Shown piece after piece: positions 1 to 5,405 of a stretch of DNA of 5,405 nucleotides. The notes beneath the pieces were generated by a model. The model was not told where the DNA came from. It ran no database searches and was given only the letters and a program-made list of their open reading frames with translations. How positions within the stretch are numbered: the first letter of the stretch is position 1; the number at the start of each line of letters is the position of its first letter. A program made the position numbers and the translations under genes. This stretch comes from Opitutaceae bacterium (GTDB lineage Bacteria; Verrucomicrobiota; Verrucomicrobiia; Opitutales; Opitutaceae). The stretch spans positions 1 through 5,405 of the forward strand of contig JAITDF010000176.1 of NCBI GenBank assembly GCA_031282705.1. Reading direction: 5' to 3'.

Positions 1-2
1 TC

Positions 3-1493
3 GCGCTCGCGGCCGTCATCGCCGGCGACGGCGATTTTATAAAGACGGGCGCGGGCGCGCTTCATGTCACCGGCGGAAAAATCCTGGCCGGCCGCGCCGG
101 GGTTCAGGACGGCACGCTCCATATCAGCGGCGCCGGCGTCAGCGTGGCCGGTTTCGGCATCGGCGCGGCGGGCATTTTGAGAGGCAGCGGCACCATCGCC
201 GTCGGCCCGGCCGGCTTCGGAAACGCCGGCGCCATCATGATTGGCCGCGCCGGTGGCGGCACGGATTTCGGCGTCATCAGCATCCAGGGCAACTATGCCG
301 GCGCGGGCGGCCAGCTCTCCCTCGCCATCGGCAACGGCGCCGCGAAGAAGGACGTGCTCAACATCGACGGCGCCGTCACCGGCTCCACCGACATCGCCAT
401 CATCGCGGTCGAACCCGTCGCCACCGCCGCCAGCCTCCCCGCCAGTCTCATCACCATCAACGGCGGTCTCGCCGGCATCACGGATGGCATGTTCAACATC
501 CCCGGCGCCGGCGTCACCGTGACTGACAGCGGCTACCTCTACGACTACCACCCCGCGTCCGGCCAGTGGCGCGCGAGCGGCGTGCCCATCCCCGCCGTGC
601 CCGCCGTCACCGCGCTCGACGCCGCCTCGCTCCTCATCGGCAAGGCCGCCTTCGCCTCGCTTTCCCGGCGCCTCATGGCCTCGCGCGACAACGCCGCCCC
701 GCACGACCTCCAGCTTTGGAGCAACGGGCTCTACCGCCACGACAAACTCACCGCCGGCATTTATAACGGCGCGGTCAACCGCACCGCCGGCGTGCAAGCC
801 GGCGCCGATTGGACCTGCCGTGTAAACAACACCGACACGCTCCTGACCCTCGGCCTGTTTTATGATTACGCCAAGGCGGACATGGAGCAGCGCCGGGGCG
901 TTTCCTCCTCCGAAACCGAAGCCAACGGCGCCGGCGTTTATGCACAAATTCGCGGCGGCAAATGGCATCTCGACGGCGCCTTCCGCGGCGCGGGCCTGGA
1001 TTATATTGTTTCCGTGCCCGGCAAACCCGATTTCGCCGCCACGGGCGACAGTTGGGCGGGTGCGCTTGGCATCGGTTGTGTCATGACTGACAAATCCGGC
1101 TGGAATTTCGAACCGCAAATCCAGCTTGTTTATCAAATCAATTATATGGACGACGCCGTCGATTCGCAGGGCCTCGTCTATCGCGTGAACGGCGCGGAGT
1201 CGCTCGACGGGCGCATCGGCTTCCGCCTCTGGGAGCGGTTCCAGTGGAAGCCCGGCCGCATCCTCACGCCCTACGCCCGCGTGAACCTCATCCACGAGTT
1301 CAAGGGCGACAGCGAGGTGCTTGTCTCCGACGACATTTTCGCCGGCAGCCTAGGCGGTTCCGGCTTCATGGCCGACGCCGGCATTGCCATGCAGCTCACC
1401 CGCGCCCTCTTCGCCAACGCCCAGGCATCGTGGTTCTATAATGGCAAAATCGAAAGCTACAGTTTCAACCTCGGCATCTCATGCGCGTGGTGA
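3..1493 (+). CDS. Autotransporter, C-terminal part: end of beta-helical passenger plus complete outer-membrane beta-barrel (5' end outside window)
   Basis: The reading frame is already open at the left edge, so the start lies upstream. The GTG at 144 is an internal codon, not a credible start. 496 residues are visible. Residues 8-25 match the autotransporter-associated beta-strand (PATR) pattern (IKTGAGALHVTGG) and are followed by Gly/Ala-rich beta-helix-like sequence. Residues about 88-130 resemble the conserved end of such passengers (ISIQGNYAGAGGQLSLAI, then DVLNIDGAVTGSTDIAI). A helix-prone stretch at about 207-228 (AASLLIGKAAFASLSRRLM) could be the pore-spanning linker. Residues 236-496, about 260 long as usual for this domain, alternate like barrel strands and end in SFNLGISCAW; the terminal aromatic residue fits BAM-complex recognition. 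In this family the barrel inserts in the outer membrane and exposes or releases the passenger. The passenger's function cannot be judged from this fragment. It lies 48 bp upstream of an exported esterase gene on the same strand. Confidence 0.9.
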   Translation, partial: ALAAVIAGDGDFIKTGAGALHVTGGKILAGRAGVQDGTLHISGAGVSVAGFGIGAAGILRGSGTIAVGPAGFGNAGAIMIGRAGGGTDFGVISIQGNYAGAGGQLSLAIGNGAAKKDVLNIDGAVTGSTDIAIIAVEPVATAASLPASLITINGGLAGITDGMFNIPGAGVTVTDSGYLYDYHPASGQWRASGVPIPAVPAVTALDAASLLIGKAAFASLSRRLMASRDNAAPHDLQLWSNGLYRHDKLTAGIYNGAVNRTAGVQAGADWTCRVNNTDTLLTLGLFYDYAKADMEQRRGVSSSETEANGAGVYAQIRGGKWHLDGAFRGAGLDYIVSVPGKPDFAATGDSWAGALGIGCVMTDKSGWNFEPQIQLVYQINYMDDAVDSQGLVYRVNGAESLDGRIGFRLWERFQWKPGRILTPYARVNLIHEFKGDSEVLVSDDIFAGSLGGSGFMADAGIAMQLTRALFANAQASWFYNGKIESYSFNLGISCAW

Positions 1494-1510
1494 GCGTTTT
1501 AATATCATCA

Positions 1511-1545
1511 ATGCCCTCTACGAACCCTCCATGAACCCTCTATGA
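1511..1545 (+). promoter_or_regulatory. Possible translational leader: two micro-ORFs chained by ATGA overlaps into the esterase start
   Basis: The ATG at 1511 opens an ORF encoding MPSTNPP that stops at TGA 1532-1534. That stop overlaps the ATG at 1531, which opens MNPL and stops at TGA 1543-1545. This second stop in turn overlaps the ATG at 1542 of the esterase gene. Each junction is the four-base ATGA typical of termination-reinitiation. No purine-rich Shine-Dalgarno sequence precedes any of the three ATGs. The overlaps follow automatically from the 11-bp repeat unit, so they may be a by-product of repeat expansion. A regulatory role is inference only. Confidence 0.3.
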
Positions 1546-1546
1546 A
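1514..1546 (+). repeat. Three tandem copies of an 11-bp unit (CCCTCYAYGAA) spanning a start codon
   Basis: The copies lie at 1514-1524, 1525-1535 and 1536-1546 and read CCCTCTACGAA, CCCTCCATGAA and CCCTCTATGAA. They differ at only two positions of the unit. The last copy contains the ATG of the downstream gene at 1542. The array fills most of the intergenic gap. The middle copy includes CCTCC, the same sense as the 16S rRNA anti-Shine-Dalgarno core, so the array cannot itself act as a ribosome-binding purine tract. Confidence 0.85.
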
Positions 1547-4500
1547 AACTCAGTTCCCCTGTTCCGGCGACCCTGCTTTCCCCGCCCGCGCGACCACGCG
1601 CCTCCGCACGCTGGCGCTGCTCGTCGCGCCGTTCCTCGCCCTCGCCCCCGCCTTCGCGGAAATCACGCTGCATGGCATTTTTCAGGACAACATGGTGCTC
1701 CAGCGCGACAAACCGGTTGTGGTTTGGGGCTGGGGCAAATCCGCCGGCGAAACCGTCACCGTCACCCTGAAACGAGGCGGCGCCCAGCTTGCCACCGCCA
1801 CGGCCGTCACGGCCATCTCTTCCGCCACTGGCGTGCGCCCCTCCGGCTGGACGCACGACTGGCAGGTGGAGCTGCCCGCCCAGCAGACCGGCGACCCCGT
1901 GGCTCTCACCATCGCCGGCGCCACCGACACTATTGAATGCGCCGGCATCCTCGTCGGCGATGTCTGGCTGTGCGCCGGACAGTCCAACATGGCGCTCAAA
2001 ATCAGCAATTGCGACGACGCGACCAAGGCGCTGGCCGCCGCGGGCTATCCGCAAATCCGCCACTTCGCCGCCGGCACCGATGGCACCGCCAACCCGCGGG
2101 CCGACATCAACAAGGAGGCCGCAAACGGCTACCTTCCGTGGCAAATCGCCACGGCCTCAAACGCCCCCGGGTTCAGCGCCGCCGCCCTCTGCGCCGCCAT
2201 AAATATATACAACGGGCTCGGCGGCGCGGTCCCGATAGGCATCGTGAACATTGCGGAAGGCGGCACTCCGGTGGAGGCGTGGATGTCCGCCGCCGCCATC
2301 AGCGCGTTTCCCGCCGCGGACGCGCGCGCGACCCTGCAAACCCCGAGAGTATATTATGACAAGATAAAACAGCACAAATCCCGCATGTATAACGGAAAGG
2401 TGAACCCGCTGCGCCCGCTCCCCCTCAAGGGTTTCCTGTGGTATCAGGGCGAGGCCAACGCGCGGAATCCCGTGGCGTATGAATACGGGGATTTGTTCAA
2501 GGCCATGATTGTCTCATGGCGCGAGGAATTTGCCCGGGGAGAACTTCCCTTTTATTATGTGCAACTGCCGAATTGGCATAATAACCAATCGCCCCCCGAC
2601 TCGGACGACGACGCGGGAACCACTTCCTCCCTGTGGCCCGTCATTCGCGCCGGCCAGGCGGCGGCCCTCGCCCTCCCCGGCACCGGCATGGTCGTCGCCA
2701 TGGACATTGGCGAAACCGCCAATATACACCCGAAAAACAAACTGGAGGTCGGCCGGCGCCTCGCCAATCTTGCGTTGAGCAAAACCTACGGCCAGTCCTC
2801 CATCGTCGCCGACAGCGCCGTCATGACCGGCCACGCGCTCGAAAACGACGGCAGAACCATGCGCGTGAGCCTCTCGCGAGCCTTCTCCGGAATCACCAAA
2901 ACCAACCCGCTTTCCACCGCCGCCGCCACGCCCGCGTTTCAGGTGGCGGGCGCCGACGGCCAATACAAGGCAGCCGGCGTCACCTTTGCGGGCGACTCCC
3001 TCCTGCTCACTCACCCGGACAACGCCAGGATTTACTTCGCCCGCCATGCCTGCGTGAACGATCTCGCCCAAACCTATGTTGATGAATACTCCGGCCTGCC
3101 GCTCGCCCCGTTTAATATAGAATTGATCAATCCCCTCCTGGCCGACGCGGACCTGGACCTCCCCGTGGAGGAACAAACCCGCCTCTCCCGCCTGATGGAC
3201 GAGGGCGCCTACGACCTCGCGCCGGTCGTGCGCGCCGGCGCCGATGATTATTACAAGCACCTCGGCTGGCCCGTCGCCACCATGCTGCCCGACGGAAAGG
3301 TCTTTGTGATGTTCAAGCAAAAATCCGGCCATCACGGCGCGGAGGACGCCGACACCGGCAACAACATCACCGAGGGCGGCCGCCGCATCGTCAGCTCCAC
3401 CGATTTGATAAACTGGAGCCCGCCGGACGCCTTGAAAAACGCATCCGCGCGCCTCGACGATTCCACCGGCATGCATGCCATCGGCTGGACGCCCAATCCC
3501 GCCGACGCCCGCCCCCGGCTGGTGGTGCTGAACGGAAACACCACCCGGACGGACGCGCAGGATGAGGCCACCGCGGAAAGCACCAACCGGGTGTATGTCT
3601 CCGATGATGAAGGCGCCACGTGGACCAAATACCTGCCCTTTGGCGAAACCCGCGCCCAGGGCCCCCTCGCCGCCGCCCCGCACGCGGGGCCGAATCTCAT
3701 CCGGCACCCCGTCTTCGGCCTCGTCGGCACTTTCGGCCAGCAGACCTCTTCGTCCATGGGCAATATCGACAACCGCAAGGTTTTCATCACGCGCTCCACC
3801 GACGGCGGCGTGACTTGGGATGTGCACGCGTGGAAAAACCAGGCGCTGGCGCGCAGCGTCGAGCCATCCATCGCCACGTGGGGGGACGGCCACATGGTCA
3901 TGCTCACCCGCGAATACACGGATTACGGCTGCGGCGGCGGGCCCGGGCGCGACTGGTTTTACCCCACGCAGCACGTTTATAAATACGAACCGGGGCACGC
4001 CTTTTCCGACATCCGGTTTACCACCGCCGGCACCAATATCATATCAAATGGGAAGGCCGCCCTCAGCGAGGACAACCTGCCGGGGCGCTCCTCGCTCGAC
4101 ACCTGCGAGGTGATATACAACCCCGTGTCCGGTCGCATTGAAATGATACACAGCCACCGCTGGGGGGCCGGGGGATTGAAAGTAAAATCCGAGTTGTATC
4201 CCAAGGGCGACCCGCGCCGCCGCAACAGCATCGGGCTCTGGAGCATCGCCCCGCAGGACCTGCTCGATGGCAAGTCGCTCTGGCGTTTCGACGGCACCCT
4301 CCTCGAACGCCTCGGCTACAGCGCCAAGGGCGACAAGGACGGCATGCACCCCGGCGGCTCCATCGTGGACACGGCGCGGGGGCGGCAGCACATCTTTATC
4401 TACGCCGGCGTGCGCGCCTCGCCCGCCGGCATCTATCGCGTCAGCCGTCCGCTCGACACCGGTGCCTGGCGCGCGGCCATCGGCGCGCCGGTGATTGCAA

Positions 4501-5405
4501 GCCTCTCGCCGGCCGACACCCTGTTTGGCGGCGTCGTCACCATCACCGGCTCCGGCTTCAAATCCGGCTCCGCGGAGGAGCAGGCGCTCGGCTGCGAAGT
4601 ATATTTCAACGGCGCGCGCGCCGGGAACGTCACCGTCGTATCCGACACGGAAATACAGGCCGTCGTCCCGGCGTCCGCCACCAACGGCCGCGTCACCGTC
4701 CGCAACCACGCGGCCGACGCGGAAAGCGCGCAGACCATCAGCCTTTCCGACAATATTATCATCAACCGCCCGCTCGCCATCGCCGACACCCTGCCGGGGC
4801 AGGAAATCGTCCTCGCCGCCGATGTCTCCGCATGGCCCGCCGAGGTCTCCTACCTGTGGGAAGTCTCCTCCGACAACGGCGCCACCTGGTTCCCGATTTC
4901 CACCGACACCGATTTATACAAAGGTGCCGGCACCCGCGAACTCCGCATCACCGGCGCCACCGCCCTCATGAGCGGCTGTCAATATCGCTACACCGCCGCC
5001 AACACCGCCGGCGTGCAAACCAGCACGGCCACGCTCACCGTGAGACCCACGCCCCTCTCCGCGCCCGCCGCCCTGGCGGTGGATGCCGCCACCGGCGAAA
5101 TCTATACCGCCGACGCGGGCGGCCACGCCATCTACAAACTGACCGCCGACGGCGGCAGCATCGGCGTCTTCGCCGGCGCGGTCGGCAGGCCCGGCACGGT
5201 CAATGGCAGCGGCATCGGCGCCCGCTTCCGCGCTCCCGCCGCCATCGGCATCGACCCCGCGTCCGGCGGCCTCGTCCTCGCCGACACCGGCAACCACACC
5301 ATCCGCACCGTGACCGCCGGCGCCGCGTCCGCCGATCTCGCCGGCTTCCCCGGCAGCGCGGGCTTCGCCGACGGCGCCGGGCTGTCCGCCCTTTTCCGCG
5401 ACCCC
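1542..5405 (+). CDS. Exported multidomain protein: sialate O-acetylesterase (SASA/SGNH) fused to Asp-box propeller, IPT/TIG, Ig-like and NHL domains (3' end outside window)
   Basis: One frame without a stop runs to the window edge (1288 codons visible). ATG 1542 is the only ATG after the in-frame stop at 1500, and it gives a good signal peptide: Arg-rich n-region, hydrophobic LALLVAPFLALAPAFA, cleavage probably after Ala39. Order: signal peptide 1-39; sialate O-acetylesterase 40-527; Asp-box propeller about 560-975; IPT/TIG 983-1055; Ig-like 1072-1167; NHL repeats from about 1173. The esterase is expected to remove O-acetyl groups from glycans, classically sialic acid, though relatives act on other acetylated sugars. 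Export to the periplasm or cell surface is predicted. The gene starts 48 bp after the autotransporter on the same strand, with no terminator seen between. Export, the esterase and the domain order are well supported; the substrate is not. The C-terminus and any anchoring or secretion domain lie beyond the window. Confidence 0.92.
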   Translation, partial: MKTQFPCSGDPAFPARATTRLRTLALLVAPFLALAPAFAEITLHGIFQDNMVLQRDKPVVVWGWGKSAGETVTVTLKRGGAQLATATAVTAISSATGVRPSGWTHDWQVELPAQQTGDPVALTIAGATDTIECAGILVGDVWLCAGQSNMALKISNCDDATKALAAAGYPQIRHFAAGTDGTANPRADINKEAANGYLPWQIATASNAPGFSAAALCAAINIYNGLGGAVPIGIVNIAEGGTPVEAWMSAAAISAFPAADARATLQTPRVYYDKIKQHKSRMYNGKVNPLRPLPLKGFLWYQGEANARNPVAYEYGDLFKAMIVSWREEFARGELPFYYVQLPNWHNNQSPPDSDDDAGTTSSLWPVIRAGQAAALALPGTGMVVAMDIGETANIHPKNKLEVGRRLANLALSKTYGQSSIVADSAVMTGHALENDGRTMRVSLSRAFSGITKTNPLSTAAATPAFQVAGADGQYKAAGVTFAGDSLLLTHPDNARIYFARHACVNDLAQTYVDEYSGLPLAPFNIELINPLLADADLDLPVEEQTRLSRLMDEGAYDLAPVVRAGADDYYKHLGWPVATMLPDGKVFVMFKQKSGHHGAEDADTGNNITEGGRRIVSSTDLINWSPPDALKNASARLDDSTGMHAIGWTPNPADARPRLVVLNGNTTRTDAQDEATAESTNRVYVSDDEGATWTKYLPFGETRAQGPLAAAPHAGPNLIRHPVFGLVGTFGQQTSSSMGNIDNRKVFITRSTDGGVTWDVHAWKNQALARSVEPSIATWGDGHMVMLTREYTDYGCGGGPGRDWFYPTQHVYKYEPGHAFSDIRFTTAGTNIISNGKAALSEDNLPGRSSLDTCEVIYNPVSGRIEMIHSHRWGAGGLKVKSELYPKGDPRRRNSIGLWSIAPQDLLDGKSLWRFDGTLLERLGYSAKGDKDGMHPGGSIVDTARGRQHIFIYAGVRASPAGIYRVSRPLDTGAWRAAIGAPVIASLSPADTLFGGVVTITGSGFKSGSAEEQALGCEVYFNGARAGNVTVVSDTEIQAVVPASATNGRVTVRNHAADAESAQTISLSDNIIINRPLAIADTLPGQEIVLAADVSAWPAEVSYLWEVSSDNGATWFPISTDTDLYKGAGTRELRITGATALMSGCQYRYTAANTAGVQTSTATLTVRPTPLSAPAALAVDAATGEIYTADAGGHAIYKLTADGGSIGVFAGAVGRPGTVNGSGIGARFRAPAAIGIDPASGGLVLADTGNHTIRTVTAGAASADLAGFPGSAGFADGAGLSALFRDP
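1659..3122 (+). other. Esterase module within the fusion (sialate O-acetylesterase family)
   Basis: Residues 40-527 cover a full-length family member. The N-terminal beta domain opens with the family signature LHGIFQDNMVLQRDKPV at residues 43-59. GDVWLCAGQSNM follows, with Ser148 in GQSNM as the expected nucleophile. The block KGFLWYQGEAN contains W300-N306. MDIGETANIHPKNK carries the expected catalytic His396 and leads into GRRLANLAL. A final beta domain ends at SGLPLAPFNIEL, matching the usual GLP.aPF ending. All core blocks are present and in order, so the module looks catalytically intact. Two positions vary from the commonest form: Ala305 where Ser is frequent in WYQGESN, and Asn394 where Asp often precedes IHP. 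Confidence 0.88.
3219..4466 (+). other. Asp-box (BNR, sialidase-like) beta-propeller module within the fusion
   Basis: Residues about 560-975 contain two canonical Asp-boxes (S-x-D-x-G-x-T-W): SDDEGATW at 687-694 and STDGGVTW at 752-759. A degenerate one, STDLINW, lies at 619-625. VEPSIATWGDGHMVMLTRE, with E774 and R790, resembles the EP...dG.l...R block of sialidase-fold proteins. The fold assignment is firm; the activity is not. The position where GH33 sialidases carry the R-I-P motif reads HLGWPVATMLPDG (H573 to G584), and the following strand reads VFVMFKQKSGHHG (H597, H598) rather than a recognisable Asp acid/base block. It could be a divergent sialidase, another propeller hydrolase or lyase, or a binding domain. 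Confidence 0.7.
4488..5042 (+). other. IPT/TIG domain followed by an Ig-like domain within the fusion
   Basis: Residues 983-1055 start with PVIASLSPADTLFGGVVTI, continue TGSGF and later TEIQAVVPASATNGRVTVRN, which is the standard IPT/TIG layout. Residues 1072-1167 read as an Ig-like beta sandwich: a core Trp in YLWEVSSDNGATW, then LRITGATALMSGCQYRYTAA, and NTAGVQTSTATLTV as the closing strand. The usual disulfide-forming Cys pair is not evident. SSDNGATW resembles an Asp-box but sits inside the Ig-like unit. Such domains usually act as spacers or carbohydrate- or protein-binding modules in exported enzymes. Confidence 0.75.
5058..5405 (+). other. Start of an NHL-repeat beta-propeller within the fusion, cut by the window edge
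   Basis: From residue 1173 the protein follows the NHL pattern: APAALAVDAATGEIYTADAG, then HAIYKL, then FAGAVGRPGTVNGSGIGARF, then PAAIGIDPASGGLVLADTGN with HTIR. The two ADxGxHxI tags begin at residues 1190 and 1247, 57 residues apart. A third unit begins with GFPGSAGFADGAGLSALF and is truncated at the edge. A complete NHL propeller normally needs about six blades, so several more repeats are expected downstream. NHL propellers are usually ligand- or protein-binding scaffolds. Confidence 0.82.

Noticed and set aside
144..1493. A gene starting at GTG 144
   Set aside because: The same frame is open to the left edge with a PATR motif at residues 8-25, so 144 is internal to a longer gene. There is no signal peptide after the GTG.
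1500..1505. TAATAT as a -10 promoter box for the esterase gene
   Set aside because: It is the only AT-rich patch in the gap, but no convincing -35 element lies about 17 bases upstream, and it overlaps an in-frame stop in ordinary sequence. The evidence is too weak to annotate.
1494..1541. A rho-independent terminator between the two genes
   Set aside because: No inverted repeat followed by a T-tract is visible; the only T run (1497-1500) has no stem before it.
1518..2144. A 208-codon minus-strand open frame opposite the esterase start
   Set aside because: It has the same in-register antisense origin. It overlaps the conserved signal peptide and GQSNM region and shows no recognisable protein motif.
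2198..2210. AT-rich patches and ATA isoleucine codons inside the GC-rich gene as a sign of foreign DNA
   Set aside because: These patches are short runs of Ile, Asn, Tyr and Lys codons spread across the gene (for example near 2198, 2350, 3115, 4025 and 4752), with no change in overall codon bias around them.
2514..3998. A 494-codon open frame on the minus strand
   Set aside because: It is in exact codon register with the plus-strand gene. Antisense stops in that register need TTA, CTA or TCA codons, which this GC3-rich gene avoids; the frame is bounded by TCA codons at 2514 and 4032. Its Gly/Val/Ala-rich translation shows no domain.
4044..4709. A 221-codon minus-strand open frame
   Set aside because: It is in register with, and opposite, the propeller and IPT/TIG coding sequence, with low-complexity composition and no motif.

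Overview
The window is GC-rich, strongly GC3-biased bacterial DNA carrying two large same-strand genes. Both run off the window, and 48 bp separate them. A Gram-negative host is certain from the outer-membrane autotransporter barrel. The combination of PATR-type autotransporter repeats, secreted multidomain carbohydrate-active proteins and this base composition resembles Verrucomicrobiota, most likely Opitutaceae (gut-associated or polysaccharide-degrading lineages). That placement is an inference from general knowledge; no marker gene is present.

Layout. Positions 3-1493 (+) hold the 3' part of an autotransporter: the end of a Gly/Ala-rich beta-helical passenger, a linker helix, and a complete C-terminal beta-barrel ending in Trp. 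Positions 1494-1541 are a short gap with no visible terminator or Shine-Dalgarno sequence. Three tandem copies of an 11-bp unit (1514-1546) run into the next start codon and create two tiny ORFs chained by ATGA stop/start overlaps. Positions 1542-5405 (+) are one uninterrupted reading frame of at least 1288 codons with no stop before the window edge. It encodes a signal peptide, a complete sialate O-acetylesterase (SGNH/SASA) module, an Asp-box (BNR, sialidase-like) beta-propeller, an IPT/TIG domain, an Ig-like domain and the start of an NHL-repeat array.

How they may work together. The second protein is exported and joins a deacetylating esterase to a sugar-binding or sugar-cleaving propeller, followed by adhesion or spacer domains. 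This suits stepwise attack on an acetylated glycan such as O-acetyl-sialylated mucin or an acetylated plant or algal polysaccharide. The autotransporter would sit on the cell surface. Close spacing and shared orientation make co-transcription possible but do not prove it.

The points most worth following are the esterase-propeller fusion, the propeller's apparent lack of classical GH33 active-site signatures, and the tandem-repeat start/stop cascade at the second gene's start.
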